A stretch of DNA of 5,251 nucleotides, from the NCBI GenBank assembly GCA_030950765.1, contig JAUZQX010000117.1, positions 1 to 5,251 of the forward strand. The letters run 5' to 3'. The stretch is from Ghiorsea sp. Its GTDB lineage: Bacteria; Pseudomonadota; Zetaproteobacteria; Mariprofundales; Mariprofundaceae. Position 1 is the first letter of the stretch, and every line of letters starts with the position of its first letter. The translations under genes were made by a program, and so were the position numbers. This document shows, one piece after another, positions 1-5,182 of this stretch. The notes beneath the pieces were generated by a model. That model saw only the letters and a program-made list of their open reading frames with translations. It was not told where the DNA came from and searched no databases.

Positions 1-146
1 ACTTGATGAGATTGCATGGAAGTTAAACACCCGACCAAGAAAAACCTTGAACTTCAGATGTCCTGCTGAAATATTCATGCCTGAGTCCTTCGACTTTCAT
101 AAACATTTTGCGCGTGTTGCACTTGGAACTTGAAACCGCCCGCTTA
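1..146 (+). mobile_element. right-hand end of an IS30-type insertion sequence
   Basis: The transposase C-terminus ends at 133, and IS30-family elements usually finish with a roughly 20-30 bp inverted repeat that overlaps or closely follows the stop codon. The stretch GTGTTGCACTTGGAACTTG (from about 115) into AAACCGCC is the likely terminal repeat. The left end and its inverted partner are outside the window, so the outer boundary (given here as about 146) is an estimate and the target duplication cannot be checked. Confidence 0.45.
2..133 (+). CDS. IS30-family transposase, C-terminal end (partial)
   Basis: The reading frame enters from the left edge and ends at TGA 131-133, giving 43 residues. 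It begins LDEIAWKLNTRPRKTL and continues with NFRCPAEIF, ending in HFARVALGT. The pattern 'LN-RPRK-L-F--PAE-F' followed by a final 'VAL-T' is the signature of the extreme C-terminus of IS30-family DDE transposases, just after the last catalytic glutamate; that knowledge is from the family, the match is by eye. The catalytic residues lie outside the window, so it cannot be said whether the whole gene is intact. It is on the plus strand, pointing toward the acetyltransferase gene, and has no other coding partner here. An alternative reading as another rve-type transposase is less likely because of the specific tail motif. Confidence 0.82.
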   Translation, partial: LDEIAWKLNTRPRKTLNFRCPAEIFMPESFDFHKHFARVALGT

Positions 147-315
147 TATTCTTCCACAGGTGTTTTTTAGGGAGGAAATATTTGAAAAAGGGCTCTGACC
201 TGAATGGCACTAAGTTAAGCAATTTAGCATGGGCTATTAAATCCACTGTCTAAAAAGGGTCATCATACCAACTTAGTATATCGTTCCTAAAAACAATTCA
301 TAAAAAGGAGTATTT

Positions 316-915
316 ATGCCTACATTTGAACCCATCCCACTAGAAGGCAGATTTATCCGTCTCGAGCCCTTAGCTGCACATCACAAACAAGGTTTATGTG
401 CCGCAATCCAAGATGGAAAACTGTGGACACTCTTTGTCACCCATGTTCCCCATCCCAATGATATTGAAGCCTTTTATGCACAAGCCCAAGCCTCATTTAA
501 AGCAGGAGAAGGTTTAACTTTTGTGATTATTGATAAAAAGACGGGCAAGATTTCAGGCTCTACTCAATTTATGAATACCGACTGGCAACACAAACGACTC
601 ACCATAGGTTTAACCTTTATCGGCAAATCTTGGCAAAAAACCCGCACCAATACCGAAGCCAAATTGCTCATGTTAAAGTATGCATTTCAAAGCTTAAACA
701 TGAACCGTGTTGAATTTTATGCCGACTACTTAAATTTTAAATCGCGCCAAGCTATTTTGCGCCTTGGAGCAAAAGAAGAGGGGCTTTTACGTTGTCATCG
801 GGTCATGGCGGATGGGCGTATTCGTGATTCCATGCTTTACAGCATCGTTTTTATTGAATGGGATGGCGTGAAACTCAACTTGCTACACAAACTCAAAAGT
901 TGGGAAGAAGGATAA
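316..915 (+). CDS. GNAT-family N-acetyltransferase (RimJ/RimL-like)
   Basis: A 199-residue protein with the layout of the RimJ/RimL branch of the GNAT superfamily, enzymes that move an acetyl group from acetyl-CoA to an amino group on a protein N-terminus or a small molecule. The opening 'LEGRFIRLEPLAAHH' (residues 9-23) is the typical first strand of this branch. The 'FVIIDKKTGKISGSTQF' strand pair lies at 69-85. The cofactor-binding region follows at about 97-128 (IGLTFIGKSWQKTRTNTEAK then LLMLKYAF). The last motif, N-x-x-S/R-x-x-I-x-x-LGA-x-x-EG, is at 140-156. The ATG has AGGAG at 306-310 with 5 bases of spacing. The length is normal for the family and no frame damage is seen. The substrate cannot be deduced. 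It lies between two insertion sequences and converges with the transposase gene to its right, so it is probably accessory cargo or a bystander. No convincing terminator follows it. Confidence 0.86.
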   Translation: MPTFEPIPLEGRFIRLEPLAAHHKQGLCAAIQDGKLWTLFVTHVPHPNDIEAFYAQAQASFKAGEGLTFVIIDKKTGKISGSTQFMNTDWQHKRLTIGLTFIGKSWQKTRTNTEAKLLMLKYAFQSLNMNRVEFYADYLNFKSRQAILRLGAKEEGLLRCHRVMADGRIRDSMLYSIVFIEWDGVKLNLLHKLKSWEEG

Positions 916-957
916 ATACATACAAGAAAGGATCTTGCAAAACTATGCCCTTTGGTG

Positions 958-2289
958 TCAACCCAAAGTAGAAATGTCCTCTTTTGCCCCAGGTAGAAAT
1001 GTCCGCTTTTGAGGTATTGGTTTTCTCCAAAGGTGATCGGGTTTTGGTTTGTGGTTGCATCTCTGGCTTTGCTTTATCATCGCTTGATCGACGGCTTGGT
1101 TAATAGACTTCTCACTGACTACTTTTGGTATTTTGTCACCTCGTTTGAACGTGGTGTATTGCAGAGGCTTTCCTTTGTATAAAAGCGTAACCTTTCCATC
1201 AAAGGTTTCGCAAATCGTGACTGTTGCGCCACGCATGGCGTAGCCAATTCCCTTGATGTTTACTTGGTAAGTTGTGTTGTTGTATTGTAGTGCTAAGTTC
1301 TTGGATAGTTTACGTTTGGAGTGCTTAGAAAAGATTAAATCAAGCTCTTCTTCGCTATGCAACACAGGGCGATCGGCATCCTCACTTGATGCAGGCACTA
1401 CAGCAAACTTTTGATTATGCTTTTCCATGTATGTTGCCAAAAAAGCATTACCTTCTTCGATGTTAGAAGTGCCTTCCAAACGCATCTCTTTGAGCAGCCT
1501 ATCTTGCAGGGTTAAGTTGGCACGCTCGACGCGTCCTTTGGCTTGTGGTGAGTTGGCTTTGATATGCTCAATATCCAATGTTTTCAAAGCTCTTCCAAAC
1601 TGTGTTAGCTGCTCACCTGATGCTGCATCCACGGTATTGACAGTTAACGAGCTATGTCTATCAGAATAAATTGCGACAGGGCGACCGTAGGCTTTTATAT
1701 AGCGTCTTAACCCTTCCATATAGGCTTGCGTACCTTCGGTTGGGTAGAACTGTAAATCGACCAGCTTACTGGTCGCATCATCAATGAAAACCATCAATGT
1801 ACATTTGGCTGCTTTGCCTTCAAACCAGTCGTGGGGCGTACCATCAACTTGAATCAGCTCCCCCATGCGAGGACGGCGTTCACGTACAGGGTGATGACGC
1901 TTTTCCTTCTTGCACTTAGCTTTCCAAATGCCACCGCTAATCATCCATTGGCGCAAAGTCTCGGAGGAGATGCTAATCTGGTGCTTTTCCAACAGCTTCT
2001 CCGCTGCGAAAGTTGGACCAAAGTCATGATAATGGCTGCGAACTAACGCAAGACAACGAAGTTTTATCTCATCCCGTATCTTACGGTTGCTCACCGTGCC
2101 TCGGTTGCCATGTATCAATGCTGTGACACCGTGTTGCCGATATGCCTTGGCTATGCGACGAGTTTGGCGTGTGCTAATACCCATCCGTTTTGCCGCTGAT
2201 TTCTGCCTAATATGCCCTTCAATATATAACCGTTTAACCTCTGATCGTGACTGCTCTTGCTCGCTCATCTGTAATAACTCCGCTTTCAT
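958..2289 (-). CDS. DDE transposase, ISNCY/ISDol1-like with rve core
   Basis: A 443-residue transposase that should bind the element's ends and catalyse strand transfer. A helix-turn-helix of the Hin/IS481 type is visible at about residues 28-50 (KSAAKRMGISTRQTRRIAKAY). A basic linker lies near 124-141. An integrase-type RNase H core follows: the first Asp is D149 in 'IQVDGTPHDWF', the second is D210 in 'IYSDRHSSL', and the Glu is E255 in 'KGRVERANLTLQDRL'. The D-E spacing is longer than the usual 35 of IS3/IS481, as in the ISNCY ISDol1 group. A beta-rich C-terminal domain (about 325-385, 'LQYNNTTYQV') follows. The start is firm: GGAGG at 2296-2300 lies 6 bases before the ATG at 2289. There is no frameshift or stop, so it may be active. 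Its last codons run through the left-end repeats of the element. Confidence 0.88.
   Translation of the reverse strand: MKAELLQMSEQEQSRSEVKRLYIEGHIRQKSAAKRMGISTRQTRRIAKAYRQHGVTALIHGNRGTVSNRKIRDEIKLRCLALVRSHYHDFGPTFAAEKLLEKHQISISSETLRQWMISGGIWKAKCKKEKRHHPVRERRPRMGELIQVDGTPHDWFEGKAAKCTLMVFIDDATSKLVDLQFYPTEGTQAYMEGLRRYIKAYGRPVAIYSDRHSSLTVNTVDAASGEQLTQFGRALKTLDIEHIKANSPQAKGRVERANLTLQDRLLKEMRLEGTSNIEEGNAFLATYMEKHNQKFAVVPASSEDADRPVLHSEEELDLIFSKHSKRKLSKNLALQYNNTTYQVNIKGIGYAMRGATVTICETFDGKVTLLYKGKPLQYTTFKRGDKIPKVVSEKSINQAVDQAMIKQSQRCNHKPKPDHLWRKPIPQKRTFLPGAKEDISTLG
964..1010. repeat. left end of the IS: two tandem transposase-site repeats
   Basis: Two copies of TAGAAATGTCC(T/G)CTTTTG start at 969 and 994, 25 bases apart. 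They are direct repeats of each other and inverted relative to the pair at the right end. Such doubled sites at an IS end are probably transposase-binding sites. Here they lie inside the transposase coding sequence and encode its last residues, around FLPGAKEDISTL. Confidence 0.75.
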
Positions 2290-2310
2290 TTGTCACCTCC
2301 AAGCCAAACA

Positions 2311-2357
2311 CTAAGGGGGACATTTCTATTTTGCTAAAAGCGGACATTTCCATTTTG
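2311..2357. repeat. right end of the IS: two tandem transposase-site repeats
   Basis: GGACATTTCTATTTTG (2318-2333) and GGACATTTCCATTTTG (2342-2357) are near-identical copies 24 bases apart. They are the reverse complement of the left-end pair. They lie upstream of the transposase start, so transposase bound here could also repress its own promoter; that regulatory role is inference. Confidence 0.75.
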
Positions 2358-2380
2358 CGCCTACATGCGGCGCAATTTTA
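2355..2380 (+). terminator. terminator-like hairpin at the IS/operon junction
   Basis: TTGCGCC (2355-2361) pairs perfectly with GGCGCAA (2369-2375) around the 7-base loop TACATGC, followed by TTTTA on the plus strand. This has the shape of a Rho-independent terminator for plus-strand transcription only; the minus-strand side lacks a U tract. It would shield the S6 operon from read-through coming from the acetyltransferase or the IS. The T tract runs directly into the -35 of the promoter candidate. The left arm lies in or at the IS end and the right arm outside it, so it may have been created by the insertion. Confidence 0.5.
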
Positions 2381-2408
2381 TTGACTTTAGACAAGGAGTG
2401 CTTATGCT
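2381..2408 (+). promoter_or_regulatory. candidate sigma-70 promoter for the S6 operon
   Basis: TTGACT at 2381-2386 (5 of 6 to the -35 consensus) and TATGCT at 2403-2408 (4 of 6 to the -10) are separated by 16 bases. This is the best match in the gap between the IS and rpsF, and it lies just downstream of a terminator-like hairpin, where an operon promoter is expected. It predicts a transcript start near 2415 and a leader of about 100 bases. Not verified by any transcript data. Confidence 0.5.
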
Positions 2409-2444
2409 GCCGCTCGCTGCAATGTCAGTAAAACTAAAATAACC

Positions 2445-2499
2445 TTGCTTTGAACGCGCCTAAAAATGTTTCAAAGCAACGATTATCGAAAAGATAATC
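2445..2499 (+). promoter_or_regulatory. rpsF leader hairpins, possible autoregulatory element
   Basis: Two hairpins are visible in the predicted 5' leader. The first is a perfect 10-bp stem, TTGCTTTGAA (2445-2454) with TTCAAAGCAA (2470-2479), around a 15-base loop. The second is GATTATC (2481-2487) with GATAATC (2493-2499) around GAAAA, ending 5 bases before the AAGAGGAG ribosome-binding site. In many bacteria the S6:S18 complex binds a structured rpsF leader and represses the operon. These hairpins are in the right place for that, but I cannot identify the conserved CCG-containing bulge of the published motif, so the link is only a suggestion. Confidence 0.4.
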
Positions 2500-2516
2500 A
2501 TGCCAAGAGGAGCGCT

Positions 2517-3020
2517 ATGTATTACGAAACAGTGTTTATCGTAAACCCTGATGTATCTCAGGAAAACACCGAAGTTCTTACCAATGAACTGATTGAAAAA
2601 ATTGAACAAGCAGGATCCCGTATCGTGAAACGCGAATACTGGGGCGTTCGTCCACTTGCTTATTCTATCCAAAAACGTAATCGTGGTCATTACGCATTAT
2701 TGGTCACCGATGGCGCAGCAAGTGTGTCAAAATTGATTGATGAAACATTGCGTTTGGATGAGCGCGTTTTGCGTTTCTTAACCACAAGTATTACTGAACT
2801 ATCTGATGAACCTTCGCCATTGTTGCGTCGTCGTCCAACGGCGGCTACAGAAGAGCCTAAAGCTGAAGCTGAGAGCAAAGAAGCCGAAGCTAAAAAAGCA
2901 GACACCAAAGAAGAAGCTAAACCAGAAACAAAAACTGAAAAAGCGACTGAAGAAGTGAAAGCTGAACCTAAAGCGGAAGAAAAAGCTGCTAAGGAAGAAA
3001 GTGGAGAAGCTACAACTTAA
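2517..3020 (+). CDS. rpsF: 30S ribosomal protein S6 with long charged C-terminal tail
   Basis: S6 sits on the platform of the small ribosomal subunit, binding 16S rRNA together with S18. Residues 1-100 are a standard S6 domain: 'MYYETVFIVNPDVS' first strand, 'GSRIVKREYWGVRPLAYSI' (33-51), 'KRNRGHYALL' (53-62), and the helix/strand 'IDETLRLDERVLRFLTT' (74-90). From about residue 107 to 167 the protein becomes a low-complexity Glu/Lys/Ala tail, so the 167 residues exceed the roughly 95-135 usual for S6. The ATG at 2517 is chosen because it matches the family start and follows AGAGGAG at 2506-2512. An upstream in-frame ATG at 2466 lies in a hairpin loop without a ribosome-binding site. The gene overlaps the next one by 20 bases and is first in the operon. 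Confidence 0.95.
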   Translation: MYYETVFIVNPDVSQENTEVLTNELIEKIEQAGSRIVKREYWGVRPLAYSIQKRNRGHYALLVTDGAASVSKLIDETLRLDERVLRFLTTSITELSDEPSPLLRRRPTAATEEPKAEAESKEAEAKKADTKEEAKPETKTEKATEEVKAEPKAEEKAAKEESGEATT

Positions 3021-3333
3021 TACTGTCCAACTGCGTGGTGTCGTTGATGACATCCATGACCGTTGGATGCCAGATGGAAGCCTTGCTGTTGTTGCTTCTT
3101 TAATTGTACATCGACCACATCTGGGGCAGAAAAGAGCCACCATGATAGATGAACAACCCATGCCATTACGTGCAGAGGGTGAATGGGCTGAAAAGCTTAT
3201 CAAGTTTAAAGGTCAAAGTGTACATGTCGAAGGAGAACTGCGCCGTCGTTATTATAGCCGTGATGGGCAGCAACGATGGGGACAGGTAGAAGTTTGGATA
3301 AGCCGTATTGATTTATTAGATAAGAATAATTGA
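3001..3333 (+). CDS. priB: PriB-like primosomal / single-stranded DNA-binding OB-fold protein
   Basis: A 110-residue protein with the strand pattern of a small OB fold. '[12 protein letters not shown]' (7-18) is followed by '[14 protein letters not shown]' (26-39), then '[14 protein letters not shown]' (72-85) and '[14 protein letters not shown]' (94-107). The last strand matches the closing strand of PriB and SSB ('...I-LID'). PriB bridges PriA and DnaT during replication restart and binds single-stranded DNA. The position between rpsF and rpsR is the diagnostic PriB locus in proteobacteria and is the main reason for the name; the sequence itself only supports an SSB-like OB fold. The start is GTG at 3001, with AAGGA at 2991-2995 and 5 bases of spacing. 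No ATG is available near the start of the domain. The gene begins inside the end of rpsF, suggesting translational coupling. Confidence 0.7.
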   Translation: MEKLQLNTVQLRGVVDDIHDRWMPDGSLAVVASLIVHRPHLGQKRATMIDEQPMPLRAEGEWAEKLIKFKGQSVHVEGELRRRYYSRDGQQRWGQVEVWISRIDLLDKNN

Positions 3334-3343
3334 GGAGAATAGA

Positions 3344-3700
3344 ATGAGTGAAGAAAAAACAGTAAAAACTGAATCGACTGCACCTGCTGCTGACGCACGT
3401 CCTGCACGCCCTGCACGTCCTGCTGGTGGTCGTTCAGAACGCCCACAACGTCGTGGTCCAGGTGGACGCGGTGGTAAATTCCAACGTCGTCGTAAGTTCT
3501 GCAAGTTTTGTGCAGACAAAACACTAACAATTGATCATAAAGATCCAGCACTATTGGGACAATTTGTTTCAGAACGTTATAAAATTATTCCTTCACGTGT
3601 AACAAGCACTTGTGCAAAACATCAACGTCAATTGACCACTGCGATTAAACGTGCACGTGTGTTGGCATTGTTGTCGTTCACACCTTTGCATCACGATTGA
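3344..3700 (+). CDS. rpsR: 30S ribosomal protein S18 with Ala-Arg-Pro/Gly N-terminal extension
   Basis: S18 partners S6 on the platform of the 30S subunit. Residues from about 46 to 113 are a canonical S18: '[10 protein letters not shown]' (47-56), '[20 protein letters not shown]' (63-82), '[20 protein letters not shown]' (89-108) and 'LLSF'. The first 45 residues form a disordered-looking extension of Ala/Arg/Pro followed by Gly/Arg, making 118 residues against about 75 in E. coli. Cys53, Cys56 and Cys90, with His93 nearby, could form a metal site; S18 is one of the ribosomal proteins known to occur in cysteine-containing and cysteine-free forms. GAGGAG at 3332-3337 overlaps the priB stop codon and sits 6 bases from the ATG. 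No promoter of its own is seen. Confidence 0.95.
   Translation: MSEEKTVKTESTAPAADARPARPARPAGGRSERPQRRGPGGRGGKFQRRRKFCKFCADKTLTIDHKDPALLGQFVSERYKIIPSRVTSTCAKHQRQLTTAIKRARVLALLSFTPLHHD
3395..3421 (+). repeat. three tandem 9-bp repeats inside rpsR
   Basis: GCACG(T/C)CCT occurs three times back to back and is in frame, encoding three successive Ala-Arg-Pro units (S18 residues 18-26). The middle copy differs by one synonymous base. This points to slippage or unequal exchange as the source of the N-terminal extension; the repeat number may vary between strains. Confidence 0.85.
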
Positions 3701-3715
3701 TTGATTTGTTCACCA

Positions 3716-3729
3716 TAAGGCAAGCCTTA
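3716..3729 (+). promoter_or_regulatory. small inverted repeat around the ribosome-binding site of the DUF2232 gene
   Basis: TAAGG (3716-3720) and CCTTA (3725-3729) pair around CAAG, two bases before the ATG at 3732. The first arm contains the only Shine-Dalgarno-like AAGG, whose spacing of 11 bases from the start is long when unfolded. Folding would hide it, which could lower expression of the membrane protein compared with the ribosomal genes around it. The stem is short and the role is inference. Confidence 0.3.
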
Positions 3730-3731
3730 AA

Positions 3732-4736
3732 ATGAACCAAGACTCTGAACACAGTCATGTAACCATGCCTAAATTGGTCGACTTCTTTTTGACCAAACGT
3801 GTGCCTTGCGCTGCGATGGTAGTGCTCATGCTAACGGCGGCCTATGGTTTCAGTCTGTTGTTCGGGAATCTTCCCGTTGTTGGTTTTTTAATGGTTGTGG
3901 TGGGTATGTTGCTTCATTTGGCAGTGCCCAGTGTATTTGCGTTGGTATTGTTTGGTGGTGGTTTGCTCTACAGCTTACAAGTTGGTGTAATTGCAGCTGC
4001 ATTCATATTGTTTTTGTCATCGGGTAGCATGTATTTGACCTTACTTTTTTTTGTAGTGTTTGTGGTTGCTTCATCTTTGTCAGCAAGCGTCCTTCAGCGA
4101 CAAGGTTTGGGTCAGGCAGCTTGGGTATTGGCCGTTCTTTTATTTACGGTCGTTATCTTGGCTTTAATGATTGCGATGGATACAACAGGTATTCAAGCTT
4201 TTGTGTCTGAGCTCTTTAAACCCATGTTTGATGATATGGTAAGTGGTGTGCCCGCTGCCGAAACGCAAGCTGTGGAGTCTGTTCGTCAACTACAAGGTTG
4301 GGTGATAAAAATATTCCCTGGTTTGCTGGTGTTTACGCTGTGGGTTGTATGGTGGGGTAATATTGTTTATGCACGTAAAGTTGCTAGGCAGTATCATTTT
4401 TACCAAGGTAATGAAAGTGGGATGCTGGAATTTACATTACCAAGTGTGCTGGTTTATGTGTGGGTTGCGTTTGCAGCAGTAGCACTGTTGGCAACAGGCG
4501 ACCTACAATATATAGCAAGCAATGGTTTACTGGTATTATCAGGTTTAGTTGCTGTGCAGGGTGTGATGGTAACACATGCATGGTTTAAAAGCCGTAATAT
4601 GGTGAATACAATTATAGTGATGTATGTGATGTTGTTTTTTTGGTCTGCCGTGGTGATGTTATTCATCGTGATTGGACTACTTGATTTTTGGTTTAAATTT
4701 CGTCGAAATATGGTTTCGACAACAGGAGAAAAATGA
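3732..4736 (+). CDS. DUF2232 (YybS-like) multi-pass inner-membrane protein
   Basis: A 334-residue, very hydrophobic protein of unknown function. Membrane segments are visible at about residues 24-43, 47-64, 67-97 (probably two), 100-118, 129-148, 191-211, 238-256, 263-284 and 290-317, so eight to ten in all. A more polar loop of about 40 residues (150-190) separates the two halves. The C-terminal pattern 'GDLQYIASNGLLVLSGL' (256-272) with 'AVQGVMVTHAWFKSR' and the final 'IGLLDFWFKFRR' (314-325) is what I recognise as DUF2232/YybS; no function is established. It sits between rpsR and rplI in the same orientation and overlaps the start of rplI, so it is cotranscribed with ribosomal genes. The codon bias toward GTG/TTG reflects the hydrophobic content. 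There is no cleavable signal peptide. Confidence 0.75.
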   Translation: MNQDSEHSHVTMPKLVDFFLTKRVPCAAMVVLMLTAAYGFSLLFGNLPVVGFLMVVVGMLLHLAVPSVFALVLFGGGLLYSLQVGVIAAAFILFLSSGSMYLTLLFFVVFVVASSLSASVLQRQGLGQAAWVLAVLLFTVVILALMIAMDTTGIQAFVSELFKPMFDDMVSGVPAAETQAVESVRQLQGWVIKIFPGLLVFTLWVVWWGNIVYARKVARQYHFYQGNESGMLEFTLPSVLVYVWVAFAAVALLATGDLQYIASNGLLVLSGLVAVQGVMVTHAWFKSRNMVNTIIVMYVMLFFWSAVVMLFIVIGLLDFWFKFRRNMVSTTGEK

Positions 4737-5182
4737 TGGATTTGATTCTTTTGGAACGTGTAGAAGGACTTGGAAACGTTGGTGATGAAGTAAAAGTACG
4801 TGATGGTTATGGTCGCAACTTCTTATTACCACAAAGCAAAGCGATTGTTGCAAACACAGGTAATGTTAAAGTGTTTGAGCGTCGTCGCAAAGTATTAGAA
4901 GAAAAACAAGCGGAAGTACTTGTGGCTGCGAAAAACGAGGCTGAAAAATTATCAGCTTTGGATTTGGTTGTTGTTCGTGCGACTTCTGATGGCAAACATT
5001 TGTATGGTTCTATTGGTGGAACAGAGTTGTCAGCGATGATTAATGAGCAAGACTTTGATGTTGCTCGTCGTGACATTTTGTTGGATGCGCCGATTAAAGA
5101 AGTAGGTGAACATGAGTTTCGTGTTCGTTTGCACCCAGATGTGGTTGCAGATCTTAAAGTTAACATTGAAGCTGAAGTATAA
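4736..5182 (+). CDS. rplI: 50S ribosomal protein L9
   Basis: L9 binds 23S rRNA near the L1 stalk and reaches along the ribosome surface; it affects reading-frame fidelity. The N-terminal domain is clear: 'MDLILLERVEGLGNVGDEVK' (1-20), then 'VRDGYGRNFLLPQSKAI' (21-37), including the conserved GYGRNFLLP loop. A long central helix runs over about 43-75. The C-terminal domain contains 'DGKHLYGSIGGTELSAMI' (84-101) and 'PIKEVGEHEFRVRLHPDV' (122-139). The 148-residue length matches the family (149 in E. coli). Two ATG codons are adjacent, at 4733 and 4736. The second fits the family start and gives 7 bases from AGGAG (4724-4728), so it is preferred; the first would add one Met. The start overlaps the DUF2232 stop codon by one base (TGATG). 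Confidence 0.95.
   Translation: MDLILLERVEGLGNVGDEVKVRDGYGRNFLLPQSKAIVANTGNVKVFERRRKVLEEKQAEVLVAAKNEAEKLSALDLVVVRATSDGKHLYGSIGGTELSAMINEQDFDVARRDILLDAPIKEVGEHEFRVRLHPDVVADLKVNIEAEV

Larger units (their letters stand above)
956..2365 (-). mobile_element. complete insertion sequence, ISNCY (ISDol1-like) type
   Basis: One intact transposase gene is bracketed by matching inverted ends. The left end has GAAATGTCC at 971-979 and 996-1004. The right end has the reverse complement GGACATTTC at 2318-2326 and 2342-2350. When the outer copies are aligned, similarity continues outward through CAAA to a TGT, giving approximate boundaries of 956 and 2365 (about 1.4 kb). A conservative core would be 964-2357. 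No clear target-site duplication could be seen at either choice, so the exact ends are uncertain. The element is inserted between the acetyltransferase gene and the promoter region of the S6 operon, with its gene pointing away from that operon. Confidence 0.75.

Noticed and set aside
1427..2314. Open frames on the plus strand within the transposase region (for example 1427-1669, 1831-2046, 2087-2314)
   Set aside because: They are antisense to a clearly coding transposase, have no family resemblance and no good ribosome-binding sites.
2357..2462. GCGCCTA occurring at 2357-2363 and 2456-2462
   Set aside because: A 7-base match 99 bases apart is too short to be a reliable target duplication or second IS end, and its surroundings differ.
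2466..2516. Upstream in-frame ATG that would lengthen S6 by 17 residues
   Set aside because: It lies in the loop and 3' arm region of a leader hairpin, lacks a ribosome-binding site, and the extension does not resemble S6, whose family start matches ATG 2517.
2799..3203. Minus-strand open frame across rpsF/priB with a Phe/Ser-rich product
   Set aside because: Its composition is simply the antisense of the Glu/Lys/Ala codons in the S6 tail; no start signal or family pattern supports it.
3395..3421. Short tandem repeat considered as a CRISPR or iteron array
   Set aside because: The 9-bp units are contiguous, in frame and encode Ala-Arg-Pro inside S18; there are no spacers and no replication gene context requiring iterons.
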